Source: Acidobacteriota bacterium (lineage in GTDB: Bacteria; Acidobacteriota; Thermoanaerobaculia; UBA5066; Gp7-AA6). Taken from it: 64,000 nt of DNA. Position 1 is the stretch's first letter, and each line of letters begins with the position of its first letter. Shown one piece after another: positions 50,419 to 58,841 of the stretch. The position numbers and the translations under genes are program-made. The notes under the pieces are model-generated. The model was not told the origin of the DNA. It made no database searches and was given only the letters and a program-made list of their open reading frames with translations. The DNA lies in NCBI GenBank assembly GCA_020199905.1, contig JAIVJS010000013.1, positions 1 to 64,000 of the forward strand. The letters are read 5' to 3'.

Positions 50419-51021
50419 TTGGGTCAACACAGCTCCTCGCGCGCCGGTCCGGGCGCATCCTTTCCACGCCGCCTGGCGGCGATTCTCGCGGGCTTCGTTC
50501 TCATCGCTCTCCTGTCCCACGGGATTCTCTCCCTTCTTCGAAGCGCCCGTGCCGGCCGGGCGGGATTCGGCGGCGCGCGCTGGATCTGGTTCTCGGCGAG
50601 CCCGGAGCGGCATCCCGCGCGCTTTACCGCCTTGCGCGATCTCACCCTGTCCACGGTTCCGCGCCGGGCGCTCGTGCGCCTCTTCGTCGACCGGCGTTTT
50701 ACTCTCCGCGTCAACGGGGTGCCGGCCGCCGCCGGAGGTCACCAGCCCGGAGAGGCGGCCTCGTTCGTCGACGTCACGCCTCGGCTGAAAGCCGGGAGGA
50801 ATTCTTTCGCCATTCTCGCGGAGAGCCCCGACGGGATCGGAGGCATCCTTTTCGCCCTCGACCTCGGGGGCCCCGCCCCCGCTCTCGTTTCCGACGGGAG
50901 CTGGTCGATCGATCCGACGGGGCAGCCCGCCGAGCCGCCCGGCCTCCACCGGGCCGCCCTCCTGGGCCGGCCGCCTTTGTTTCCCTGGGGGTGGACCGCT
51001 GTGGAAGGCGTTAAGCGTTGA
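50419..51021 (+). CDS. uncharacterised membrane-anchored beta-sandwich protein
   Basis: A 200-residue ORF from a TTG at 50419. One hydrophobic helix (LAAILAGFVLIALLSHGIL, about 19-38) is followed by a predicted galactose-binding-like fold. The phrases RLFVDRRFTLRVNGVPA and VDVTPRLKAGRNSFAILAE are typical of the non-catalytic N-terminal domain of bacterial rhamnosidases. There is no catalytic domain. The start codon is uncertain and there is no clear ribosome site. It is divergent from kdsB. Confidence 0.6.
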   Translation: MGQHSSSRAGPGASFPRRLAAILAGFVLIALLSHGILSLLRSARAGRAGFGGARWIWFSASPERHPARFTALRDLTLSTVPRRALVRLFVDRRFTLRVNGVPAAAGGHQPGEAASFVDVTPRLKAGRNSFAILAESPDGIGGILFALDLGGPAPALVSDGSWSIDPTGQPAEPPGLHRAALLGRPPLFPWGWTAVEGVKR

Positions 51022-51041
51022 GAGTCGAGCGTTGAGCGTCC
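51006..51041. repeat. heptanucleotide repeats, GAGCGTT units (reverse of CGCTCAA)
   Basis: GCGTTAAGCGTTGAGAGTCGAGCGTTGAGCGTCC overlaps the last codons (EGVKR) of the upstream gene and continues past its stop. It is the inverse orientation of the block at 51098. Confidence 0.82.
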
Positions 51042-51097
51042 AGAAGAAAACGCGGGGAGGAGACGGGTTCGAATTCGACCATGTCTGCGGCTCGAAA

Positions 51098-51128
51098 ACG
51101 CTCAACGCTGAACGCTGAACGCTCAACC
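51098..51128. repeat. heptanucleotide repeats, CGCTCAA/CGCTGAA units
   Basis: AACGCTCAACGCTGAACGCTGAACGCTCAACC: four units ending at the stop of the TPR gene. With the inverted block at 51006 it could form a long imperfect stem. Confidence 0.87.
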
Positions 51129-51133
51129 ACGTC

Positions 51134-51493
51134 TCAATCGGATTGCGCTTGCACCAGCAGATCGAGCGCAGTCTGGGCGGCGGCGCAATACGCGTCACGC
51201 GGATCGTAGGACGCGAGGGCGATGACCTTCCTGTACGCCGCCACGGCAGAGCTCACGTCCGCGAGGCCGCGGTCGTAGATCCGGCCGACGAGGAGCCTCG
51301 TTGCCAGGTCCCGGGAGTCGAGCTCCAGCGCCTTCGAGCAGAAGATCAGGGCGACGTCGAAGCGCTCTTCGGCCGCGGCGAGGCAGGCGCGGCGATAGTA
51401 GAGCATTCCCTCTTCCGTGGGCCCGGGGCCGGCCGTACGCGCTAAGGTCTTGAATTTGCTGGTGATACTGGTCCAGGGAAGGGCTAGGGACAT
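51134..51493 (-). CDS. small TPR protein
   Basis: A 119-residue protein with no signal peptide. Two TPR units are visible (MLYYRRACLAAAEERFDVALIFCSKALELDS and RLLVGRIYDRGLADVSSAVAAYRKVIAL, shortened by convention). It is probably a cytoplasmic adaptor with an unknown partner. A 17-bp perfect palindrome lies 20 bp upstream of the ATG. Confidence 0.7.
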   Translation of the reverse strand: MSLALPWTSITSKFKTLARTAGPGPTEEGMLYYRRACLAAAEERFDVALIFCSKALELDSRDLATRLLVGRIYDRGLADVSSAVAAYRKVIALASYDPRDAYCAAAQTALDLLVQAQSD

Positions 51494-51513
51494 GTTGCCT
51501 GATTGTAGGCAGC

Positions 51514-51530
51514 TTGCCGCCGGGCGGCAA
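51514..51530. promoter_or_regulatory. perfect 17-bp palindrome, possible operator
   Basis: TTGCCGCC-G-GGCGGCAA sits 20-37 bp upstream of the TPR gene start and next to an AT-rich CATTTATTTA. It is not followed by a T-run on either strand near a gene end, so an operator is a better guess than a terminator. Confidence 0.4.
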
Positions 51531-51619
51531 CATTTATTTAGGCGCGGCGAACGCTTCCTTTTGTGGGGATACGGGTCCGGTCCGGGCGCCGAAACGGAGA
51601 GAGCGGGGCCGGAACCCTG

Positions 51620-52624
51620 TCAGCTGACCCGGTCGATCACGGACTCGGTCGCGAGGAGCAGGCCGTCCTTGGCGTCGCAGTCGGCGAAGGACCCCAGCGC
51701 CACCCGGGCGGCGCCGGCGTAGTCGCGCGCGAGGGCCCGCGTTTCCGCGATCCCCTTGTGGCGTTCGACGATCGAGAGAATTTCCGCCGGCTCGATGGTG
51801 CGGAATTCGCGCTCGCGCACGACGGTCGCGACCGCTTCCCGGTCGCGCGCGCTCGCGCGAGGCAGGGCGAGCAGCAGGGGCATCGTGAGCTTGCCTTCCC
51901 TCAGGTCGTTCAACACGGGCTTTCCGGTGGATTCCTCGCTGCCCGTGTAGTCGAGCAGGTCGTCGATCAGCTGGAATGCGACGCCGAGACACCGCCCGTA
52001 TTCCGCCAGGCGTTCGGCCGCGAAGAGATCGCCCCGCGGCGAGAAATGCGCCGGCAGCCGGCAGGCCGCCGAAAAGAGGTCCGCCGTCTTGCGCCGGATG
52101 ATGTCGAGCGCCTCGTCGCGGCTGACCTGGATGTCTCCCGTCTTTTCGATCGCGATGATCTCGCCTTCGATCATGGAGAGCGTCGTGTCGGACAGAACTT
52201 TCAGGATCGTCAGGTCGCCCTCATCGAGCGCGATGCCCATCGACTTCGTGTACAGGTAGTCGCCGAAGAGCACCGTCAGGTTGTTGCCCCAGCGCGCGTT
52301 GGCGGAGGTGCGTCCGCGGCGGAGGCGCGCCTCGTCGATGATGTCGTCGTGCACGAGGGTCGCGGTGTGGATGAATTCGACGACGGCCGCGTAGCGGACG
52401 TCCTTCTCTCCTTCCTCGTATCCGAGCAGACGCGAGGAGAGGAGCAGCAGGGCGGGCCGCAGGCGCTTCCCTCCGCCCGATCCGAGATACGACCCGATGC
52501 CGTCGATCGTGGGAATCGGGGACCGGAAGTGAAGGGCCAGCTCCTTCTCGACCAGGGCGAGTTTGTCGGAAATCAGGTCGTACGCGCGCGCGAATCGAGG
52601 GTTCGCGAGGCGCCGGACGCTCAT
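51620..52624 (-). CDS. polyprenyl diphosphate synthase
   Basis: A trans-prenyltransferase of 334 residues that extends allylic diphosphates with isopentenyl diphosphate, probably for a quinone side chain. The first aspartate-rich motif is LVHDDIIDEA, the second QLIDDLLDYTG. GGGKRLRPALLLL and GDYLYTKSM are also typical. IspB-type octaprenyl synthase fits best by length. The ATG overlaps the yajQ TGA (ATGA). Confidence 0.92.
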   Translation of the reverse strand: MSVRRLANPRFARAYDLISDKLALVEKELALHFRSPIPTIDGIGSYLGSGGGKRLRPALLLLSSRLLGYEEGEKDVRYAAVVEFIHTATLVHDDIIDEARLRRGRTSANARWGNNLTVLFGDYLYTKSMGIALDEGDLTILKVLSDTTLSMIEGEIIAIEKTGDIQVSRDEALDIIRRKTADLFSAACRLPAHFSPRGDLFAAERLAEYGRCLGVAFQLIDDLLDYTGSEESTGKPVLNDLREGKLTMPLLLALPRASARDREAVATVVREREFRTIEPAEILSIVERHKGIAETRALARDYAGAARVALGSFADCDAKDGLLLATESVIDRVS

Positions 52625-53118
52625 CGGTAGTTCGTGAACTGGAGCGGCACGCCGAAATCCCCGCCGCGCAGGAGCATCTGAACGGATTGCAAGTCGTCCT
52701 TGTTGCGGCCGGAGATGCGGACCTGGTCGCCCTGGATCGCCGCCTGGACTTTGATCTTGCGGTCCTTGATCGCCTTGACGATCTCTTTGGCCTTCTCGGA
52801 AACGATGCCCTGCTGGATCTTGACCACCTGGCGCACCGTGCCCCCGGCGGCGTCTTCGATCTTGCCGAAGTCGAGCGCCTTGACCGCGATCCCGCGCTTG
52901 ACGAGACGCGTCTCGAGGATGTCCACGACCGACTTCAATTTGTGCGCGTCGTCGGAGGTCAGGGTGAGCTCGAGCTCCTTCTCGTTCCACTCGATCTTCG
53001 AGGCGCTGCCCCGGAAGTCGAATCGCGTCGCTATCTCCTTGGACGCCTGCTGGACGGCGTTTACGACCTCCTGGAGGTCCACCTTGGAGACGACGTCGAA
53101 CGAGAACTCGGTGGCCAT
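52621..53118 (-). CDS. yajQ: YajQ-family nucleotide-binding protein
   Basis: A 165-residue cytoplasmic protein of the YajQ/UPF0234 family, with FSFDVVSKVDLQEVVNA at the N-terminus and DFRGSASKIEW. The C-terminal QVRISGRNKDDLQSVQ is also typical. Some YajQ proteins bind cyclic di-GMP, but that cannot be read here. It is coupled to the prenyl synthase gene. Confidence 0.95.
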   Translation of the reverse strand: MATEFSFDVVSKVDLQEVVNAVQQASKEIATRFDFRGSASKIEWNEKELELTLTSDDAHKLKSVVDILETRLVKRGIAVKALDFGKIEDAAGGTVRQVVKIQQGIVSEKAKEIVKAIKDRKIKVQAAIQGDQVRISGRNKDDLQSVQMLLRGGDFGVPLQFTNYR

Positions 53119-53152
53119 GCCGCCCGGTATTCTATTTCAGCGTTCGGGGAGT

Positions 53153-53182
53153 CGCTGGGAGCTGAGAGCTGACAGCGGAGAG
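53153..53182. repeat. heptanucleotide repeats, AGCTGAG/AGCTGAC family
   Basis: GCTGGGAGCTGAGAGCTGACAGCGGAGAGG in the 67-bp spacer between lolA and yajQ. Confidence 0.78.
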
Positions 53183-53185
53183 GTT

Positions 53186-53839
53186 TTAGTTCTGCAGGAT
53201 CCTCGTGCCGGGCGGCCCGGCGATCTTGAAGTCCGCCGCCGGGCGCGCCTTCTGCGTTCGCCAGCCGTCGAAGCGGAACTCGGTGCGGTTGCCGGACCCG
53301 TCCTCGTAGGAAAGCTCCGCCACGGCGCCGTCCTTCGCCAGGGTCAGGCGCAGCCACGCGAGCTCAGGGCGCGGCGCGCGGGGCTTCAAGAGCACGCGGG
53401 TCGCGCCTCCCTCCGCCGTCTCCCCCGAGACCGCGTACTCCCGCGCGAGCTCCGCCGGGTCGGAAAGGAAAACGATCGGCAGGCGCGCCCGCTCCTCTGG
53501 ACCCAGGCGCTGAATCGTCAGCTGTTTGTCCTCGGGGGTGAAGAGGCGGCCCTCGCCGGCGTCATAGGTGAACGTCTTTTTCTCCGGCGCCTCGTAATCG
53601 AAGCGGAGACGCTGCGGCGTCTGGATCCAGAGCGTGCCGGACTCGCGCCGCGCCGTCGTGAAGCCCGACGGGGTATAGATCTGAGTGAAGGGGGCGGCGT
53701 GGGCGGAGCCGTCCGTGTAGAGCGACGCGGCGCGTCCAAAGGCCGAGGCCACGTCGGGAGGCAGTTTTGCGGCCGCCGGCTCCGGCTGGGCGAGGAGAGG
53801 CGAAGCGCCGAGCACGAGGAGAAGCAGCGAAATTCGCAT
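53186..53839 (-). CDS. lolA: outer-membrane lipoprotein carrier protein LolA
   Basis: A periplasmic chaperone that shuttles lipoproteins to the outer membrane. The 217-residue protein has a signal peptide (ISLLLLVLGASPLLAQ) and the LolA beta-sheet pattern GTLWIQTPQRLRFDYEAPEKKTF (shortened), with FKIAGPPGTRIL at the end. The ATG at 53839 gives normal length. It is 59 bp downstream of purH. Confidence 0.86.
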   Translation of the reverse strand: MRISLLLLVLGASPLLAQPEPAAAKLPPDVASAFGRAASLYTDGSAHAAPFTQIYTPSGFTTARRESGTLWIQTPQRLRFDYEAPEKKTFTYDAGEGRLFTPEDKQLTIQRLGPEERARLPIVFLSDPAELAREYAVSGETAEGGATRVLLKPRAPRPELAWLRLTLAKDGAVAELSYEDGSGNRTEFRFDGWRTQKARPAADFKIAGPPGTRILQN

Positions 53840-53898
53840 CCCTCTCGCAACGCGCTCCGCGCGCGCGCCATTTCCGGAAAGAGCGACTGGAGAGCGGG

Positions 53899-55473
53899 TC
53901 AATGGCGGAAGTGGCGGCGGGGCGCGATCATGTAGGCCATCTGGTGCTCGTCCGCGGCGGCCACGATTTCCTGGTCGCGGATCGAGCCGCCCGGCGCGAC
54001 GATCGCGGTCACGCCGGCCTGGGCGAGGATGTCGACGCCGTCCCGGAACGGGAAGAAGGCGTCGGAGGCCGCCCCGCAGTTGACGACGGGCAGAACGGGT
54101 TTGGCGGCGGCGAGGCGGCACGCGTCCACGCGGCTCATCTGTCCCGCGCCGATCCCGATCGTCTGACGCGCGTTGGCGAGCACGATCGCGTTCGACTTCA
54201 CCCGGCGCGCCACCCGCCAGGCGAGCTCGCAAGCCGCTCTCTCGACCATGGTCGGTTTGCGCTGCGAGACGGTGCGCCAGGCTCGCGGCTGGTCGGGCTC
54301 CGTGTCGGCGTCCTGAACCAGGAGTCCGCCGTCGATTCGTTTCCAGTCGATTCCCGGCGCCGGCCGGCGCGACACAGGAAGCTTCAGCAAACGGATGTTC
54401 GGCTTCTTGGCGAAGAAATCGGTCGCCTCGGTCGTGAAGTCGTCGGCCGCGACGACCTCGACGAAATGCTGCAGCACCAGCGAGGCGATCGCTCCGTCGA
54501 CCACGCCGCGGATCGCGATGATGCCGCCGAACGCGGCGAGCGGGTCGCACGCGAACGCGCGCCCGAACGCCTCCACGAGGGAGTCGCCGATGGCCGCGCC
54601 GCAGGGATTGTTGTGCTTGACGATGACGGCCGCCGGAACGTCGAAGTCGCGGGCCAGCGTCACCGCAGAATCGAGGTCGAGGAGATTGTTGAAGGACAGC
54701 TCCTTCCCCTGCAGCATCTGATATCGAATCAACGCATCGGGCGGGGCGTCCGGGTTTCCGTACACGGCCGCGCGCTGATGCGGGTTCTCCCCGTACCGGA
54801 GCGACCCGAGCCGCTCGAAGGACAGCACGAAGCTCTCGGGGAAGGCATCTTCGGGACCTCCTTCGCGGGCGAAATATCGCGCGATGGCGCCGTCGTAGGC
54901 GGCCGTGCGGGCAAAGGCGCGCGCCGCGAGATGCCGCCGGGTCGCGAGAGTGGTCCCGCCCGTTGCGCGGATCTCGTCGGAGAGACGCGCATAGTCCGCG
55001 GCGTCCACCACGACCGCCACGCGCGCGTGGTTCTTGGCGGCCGCCCGGATGAGGGCCGTGCCGCCGACGTCGATCATCTCGATCGACTCCTCGCGGCTGC
55101 CCCCGCCCGCCACGGTCTTCTCGAACGGGTAGAGATTCACGACGACGAGGTCGAAGGCTTCGATCGCGGCTTCGACGAGGTCGCGGGCGTGGTCGTCCCG
55201 CGTCTCGTCCGCGAGAACGCCCCCGAAGATTTTCGGGTGAAGCGTCTTGACCCGGCCTCCGAGGATCTCGGGATACCCCGTCTCGTCCTCGACTAAGGAG
55301 ACGTCGAGGCCGGCCTCCTTCAGATGCGCGGCCGTCCCCCCGGTCGACACGAGGCGAACGCCCCGGCCGGCGAGCTCCCGGGCGAGCTCCGCGACCCCCG
55401 TCTTGTCGTGCACGGAGAGCAGCGCCCGCCGAACCGGCGCGACCGCGGAAGGCGTCAGGCTGGGCTCCGGCAT
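53899..55473 (-). CDS. purH: bifunctional AICAR transformylase / IMP cyclohydrolase
   Basis: It performs the last two steps of IMP synthesis. Its 524 residues comprise an N-terminal MGS-like cyclohydrolase domain ([41 protein letters not shown]) and a C-terminal transformylase with [25 protein letters not shown] and [14 protein letters not shown]. It is divergent from tusA. Confidence 0.97.
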   Translation of the reverse strand: MPEPSLTPSAVAPVRRALLSVHDKTGVAELARELAGRGVRLVSTGGTAAHLKEAGLDVSLVEDETGYPEILGGRVKTLHPKIFGGVLADETRDDHARDLVEAAIEAFDLVVVNLYPFEKTVAGGGSREESIEMIDVGGTALIRAAAKNHARVAVVVDAADYARLSDEIRATGGTTLATRRHLAARAFARTAAYDGAIARYFAREGGPEDAFPESFVLSFERLGSLRYGENPHQRAAVYGNPDAPPDALIRYQMLQGKELSFNNLLDLDSAVTLARDFDVPAAVIVKHNNPCGAAIGDSLVEAFGRAFACDPLAAFGGIIAIRGVVDGAIASLVLQHFVEVVAADDFTTEATDFFAKKPNIRLLKLPVSRRPAPGIDWKRIDGGLLVQDADTEPDQPRAWRTVSQRKPTMVERAACELAWRVARRVKSNAIVLANARQTIGIGAGQMSRVDACRLAAAKPVLPVVNCGAASDAFFPFRDGVDILAQAGVTAIVAPGGSIRDQEIVAAADEHQMAYMIAPRRHFRH

Positions 55474-55501
55474 GGAGGGAGGAATATAGCCGATGGAACG
55501 G

Positions 55502-55531
55502 CGGGAAACGGGAAACGGGAAACGGGAAGCG
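55502..55531. repeat. heptanucleotide repeats, GGGAAAC units
   Basis: Four tandem GGGAAAC/GGGAAGC units in the purH-tusA divergent spacer. Confidence 0.85.
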
Positions 55532-55599
55532 ACCCGTTGGAGTCGGATGGCAGGGCAGAACCGCGCCCGGGAAGCGTCAGACGGCTCGGCCGGGAGAAG

Positions 55600-55857
55600 A
55601 TGCCCATTGTGAAACCGCTTGAAATGTTCGTCGAGGTCGATGCGCGCGGCCTCTACTGTCCCATTCCGATCCTGCGGCTCGCCTCCGCACTCGAGCCGTG
55701 TCCGCCGGGGGCTCGCGCGCGACTGCTCGCGACGGATCCCGACGCCCTGGCCGACGTGGAAGCGTTTTGCCGTGAAACGGGCGCCACGCTGATCAGCCGG
55801 CGCCAGGAGAAAGAAATTTTTGTCTTCGACGTGAAAAAGCGCGGCAACCCGATTTAG
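55600..55857 (+). CDS. TusA/SirA-family sulfur carrier protein
   Basis: An 85-residue protein with the TusA signature DARGLYCPIPILRLASAL (Cys24-x-Pro). The fold-conserved ending is LISRRQEKEIFVFDVKK. TusA proteins relay persulfide sulfur, for example to tRNA thiolation or molybdenum cofactor synthesis, or act in sulfur oxidation. No partner is nearby except the rhodanese-DedA gene 9 kb away. The ATG at 55600 is preferred to the longer ORF because GGGAGA lies upstream. Confidence 0.88.
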   Translation: MPIVKPLEMFVEVDARGLYCPIPILRLASALEPCPPGARARLLATDPDALADVEAFCRETGATLISRRQEKEIFVFDVKKRGNPI

Positions 55858-55861
55858 TTTT

Positions 55862-55988
55862 CGCCGTTTCCCGTTTCCCGTTTCCCGTTTCCCGTTTCCC
55901 GTTTCCCGTTTCCCGTTTCCCGATCCAGGTGACCGCGGAGTACCGCGGCCGTCTCGCTTCCGTGGGTCGCTCGGCTCCCGTTTCCCGT
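55862..55988 (+). repeat. eight GTTTCCC heptamers followed by a 58-bp R1 repeat
   Basis: The longest perfect heptamer array (GTTTCCC about eight times, 55865-55921) runs straight into an R1 copy (55922-55979) and then more GTTTCCC. It fills the whole spacer between tusA and the convergent outer-membrane gene. Confidence 0.93.
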
Positions 55989-55990
55989 CC

Positions 55991-58765
55991 CTAGAACAGC
56001 TTCAGCAACAGCACGTTGATCACGTAGCCCGAGACGCCGTGGCCCACGACGGGAACCCCGACTTCGGCGCGGAAGAGCGAGTTCTTCCACGGGCCGTTCA
56101 GGGACGCCAGCAGGCCCGCGCCGGAGAAGTACGTGTTCGTGAATCCCGAAACGCGGTCGTTCAACACCGCCTGGTCGTAGAAGCCTTCGAACCGGATGAT
56201 GTCTTCGATGTTGATCCCATAGGAAACGTTGCCGAGGTACGCGCGCTCGGTGCGGAGGCTGCCGCTCTGGAACCCCCGCAGGGGATGCCCGGAGAAGGCG
56301 CCGAACTCGTACTTGGAGAACCGATCGAGGTCCGTGCCGCCGAGGTACGAGATCGAAACGTGGAGCTTTCGAAAGCCCGAAAAGTACTGGTCCTTCGAGA
56401 GGCTCGCGTCCCACCGGAAGTAGTCCTTCTGCGACGGTTGAAATTCGGACGTCGCCGGGTCGCCCCAGAACTCCCATTTCTGCCGTCGGAAGTAGTTTCC
56501 GGAGACAGAGGCGTTGAAGCCTGAGAGGTTCGCGACGAGCTTCAACTCCGCGCCGTTGGTCATCGTGTCGACCGGCGTCACGAAAGCAGGGCCGGTGTCC
56601 TTGTCGCGCTGGTAATTGTCGTATTTTGCGAAAACGCCGAGAGACGCCTTGAGATAGGGGCCGAGCGGATGCCCCAGGTTCACCTGCAGCACCGCGGGCA
56701 GGTGCTTGATCTTCTCGGAAGAGACCTGAGACCCGTTGCGGTAGGACACGTCGCCGAACGCCACGGCGGCGCCGAAGAGGTCGGCTCCGAAATCGAACCG
56801 GCTTCCGAGGAATGACGGGTCGGAGTAGTTGGTCGTGAGCAGCGCTCCGGCGAAGAAGACGGACAGCTGCTTGCCCTTCCCGAAGAGGTCGAAGTTGAAG
56901 TGCTGGACCCCGATCAGAGGAATGGGGTAGTCGAGCGACTTGTCGTAGAAAGCGCCGAGGATGGCGAACGTGCTTTTCTTCGAGACTTTCATCTCGACGA
57001 TCCGCGCCCCGGGCACGGCGGGATCGGGGATGAGGTTGCGCATTCCGACCTCGGTATCGCGGATCATCTGCGACTCGGAGGCGTAGGCCTTCGCGCGCCG
57101 GTCGATGAAGTCCGGCGAGTTGAGCTCGACGGTCCGCAGGACGACGTCGCGTTCGATCGCGGTCGTCCGGCCCGCCGTCGAGAAGACCTGCGTCCCCTTG
57201 ATCTCGAGGGGCAGACGGAGATCGGGATGGCCGGGCACCGGCCGGTAGTACTCCGTCTGGACGTTGGAGAGAGTCTCGCCCTTCAGGTTCATCTGGATCG
57301 AGTCGCGGCGGAGCAGCGCGAAGGTTTCCCTGTCGATCCAGACGCTCCCGCGGTAGACCGCCTTGCCGGCGATGGAGCTCTTCGGCGTGTAGGCGACGTG
57401 ATACGCGCGACGGGTTTCGATTGTCCCCTCGCCCTTGAGCTCGTAGGCGTAGTCCTCCGAGAGCCGGAGATCGAGCGGGAGGGTCGTGACCTTCTCGGGC
57501 TGCAGGATCGGGAGCTTCGGAAGCGTCTTCCCTTTCCACTTCACCCCGTTCAGATAGAACTCGCTCCACTGCCAGTCCGCCGGCTCGCCTCGCCGGTAGT
57601 AGAAAGGGCCGCGGATCGTGAGGTCGAACGTCTCGTTGACGTCGGCGACGCGGAACCGCAGCGACGCGTTCATGTCGCCCACGTAGGACTCGATGCGCTC
57701 GCGCTGGCCCGCCTCCCACGCCCGTTGGCGGGCTACGATCTCTTCCGCCGTGAGGCCGCGGGTCGCGCCGACTTCGACCGCGGTGCGCGCCTCTCCTCCG
57801 GGCCGCGCCGCCGGATGCAGAACCACCGCGAGCGGGCCGCTTGCGGGATCGAGAGCCAGCACCTTCGCGCCGCGGAGATCGAAGTCGCGCCGCGCGCCGG
57901 AGCCGAGATTCTCGACCGACGCGGACGCGAGAGCGCCGTCCGACACCGATACCTGCGCGCGCGGGGACTGATGCAGGAAAACGATGGGGGTGAACTTCTT
58001 CGCGTCGAAGAAACGCAGGGCCTCGTAGGTCTCGTCGGGAAGCGTCACCGCCGTCTTCGTCGGGTCGGGGGAGACGTCCTCCGTGAAATAGGACTGCAGG
58101 CGCTCGAGCGCCGCGACGGCAGCCTCGTCGATTCGCGAGCCCGCCACGGCTGTGACGGCGACGAGGCGAACCGTCGCGAGGCTCTCGCGCGGGAACGACT
58201 CGAGCGCGCGGAGCGCGTCCGACGCCGGCGTGCTCTCGGAGTGGGGGACGATCCACCGGCCCGGCAGGGGCGCCTCGACGCCGGCGGCGACCGCCTCGGG
58301 ACGGGGCACGATCGCGTCCGCGTAGGGCGAGAGGTCCTCGTCTCCCGCGGGCCGCGATCCGAGATCGAGTCCGACGGACGCGTCCGGCGAGACTCCCCGG
58401 ACCGCCGAAGAGAGCTTCTTGACGGCATAAGGAATGCGCGCCGGGTCGCCCGTCGCGGAAGAAAGGTCGAGCAGCACGTACGAAAGTTTCGGGATCTTCG
58501 CGAGCCGCGAGGCGAGCTCCGAAAGCGGGGCCTCGGCGAGGTCGCGAGCGTCGACGACGAGAAGACACCGGGACACGTCCGCCGGCGGCGTCCGCGAAGG
58601 GGAGAGCCGCGCGATTCCGAGCACCGGCGAACGGTCGGGGCACCCTCCGTCGGCGCGCTCGGCCGCGAGCTGGAGACGCGGAGCCGCCGCGAGAGGCGCG
58701 GCGTGGAGAAGGAGGGCGGAAAGAAAAGCGCCCGCGAGGATGCGGGCGCCTGAAAGTCGGGTCAT
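55991..58765 (-). CDS. large outer-membrane beta-barrel protein of unknown function
   Basis: A 924-residue exported protein with a signal peptide (RILAGAFLSALLLHAAPLAAA). The N-terminal third is Ala-rich and the middle is beta-rich (IRGPFYYRRGEPADWQWSEF, YELKGEGTIETRRAYHVAY). The C-terminal half is rich in alternating strands ending VINVLLLKLF, with the terminal Phe typical of Bam-inserted barrels. Middle and barrel recall lipoprotein-like or surface-antigen (D15) assemblies, but I do not recognise the family. The ATG at 58765 was chosen over a TTG two codons upstream. It is 76 bp after recA on the same strand. Confidence 0.75.
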   Translation of the reverse strand: MTRLSGARILAGAFLSALLLHAAPLAAAPRLQLAAERADGGCPDRSPVLGIARLSPSRTPPADVSRCLLVVDARDLAEAPLSELASRLAKIPKLSYVLLDLSSATGDPARIPYAVKKLSSAVRGVSPDASVGLDLGSRPAGDEDLSPYADAIVPRPEAVAAGVEAPLPGRWIVPHSESTPASDALRALESFPRESLATVRLVAVTAVAGSRIDEAAVAALERLQSYFTEDVSPDPTKTAVTLPDETYEALRFFDAKKFTPIVFLHQSPRAQVSVSDGALASASVENLGSGARRDFDLRGAKVLALDPASGPLAVVLHPAARPGGEARTAVEVGATRGLTAEEIVARQRAWEAGQRERIESYVGDMNASLRFRVADVNETFDLTIRGPFYYRRGEPADWQWSEFYLNGVKWKGKTLPKLPILQPEKVTTLPLDLRLSEDYAYELKGEGTIETRRAYHVAYTPKSSIAGKAVYRGSVWIDRETFALLRRDSIQMNLKGETLSNVQTEYYRPVPGHPDLRLPLEIKGTQVFSTAGRTTAIERDVVLRTVELNSPDFIDRRAKAYASESQMIRDTEVGMRNLIPDPAVPGARIVEMKVSKKSTFAILGAFYDKSLDYPIPLIGVQHFNFDLFGKGKQLSVFFAGALLTTNYSDPSFLGSRFDFGADLFGAAVAFGDVSYRNGSQVSSEKIKHLPAVLQVNLGHPLGPYLKASLGVFAKYDNYQRDKDTGPAFVTPVDTMTNGAELKLVANLSGFNASVSGNYFRRQKWEFWGDPATSEFQPSQKDYFRWDASLSKDQYFSGFRKLHVSISYLGGTDLDRFSKYEFGAFSGHPLRGFQSGSLRTERAYLGNVSYGINIEDIIRFEGFYDQAVLNDRVSGFTNTYFSGAGLLASLNGPWKNSLFRAEVGVPVVGHGVSGYVINVLLLKLF

Positions 58766-58771
58766 CGCCAA

Positions 58772-58810
58772 CGGGAAACCGGGAAAGGAGATTGATCCTT
58801 CCCGGTTCCC
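58772..58810. repeat. inverted pair of GGGAAAC-like elements forming a hairpin
   Basis: GGGAAACCGGGAAAGG and CCTTCCCGGTTCCC face each other across an 8-nt loop, giving about 14 pairs with two bulges. It lies between recA and the outer-membrane gene and lacks a T-run. Confidence 0.6.
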
Positions 58811-58841
58811 GAGGCCCGCCCCTCGAATCGCCTCTGAGTTT

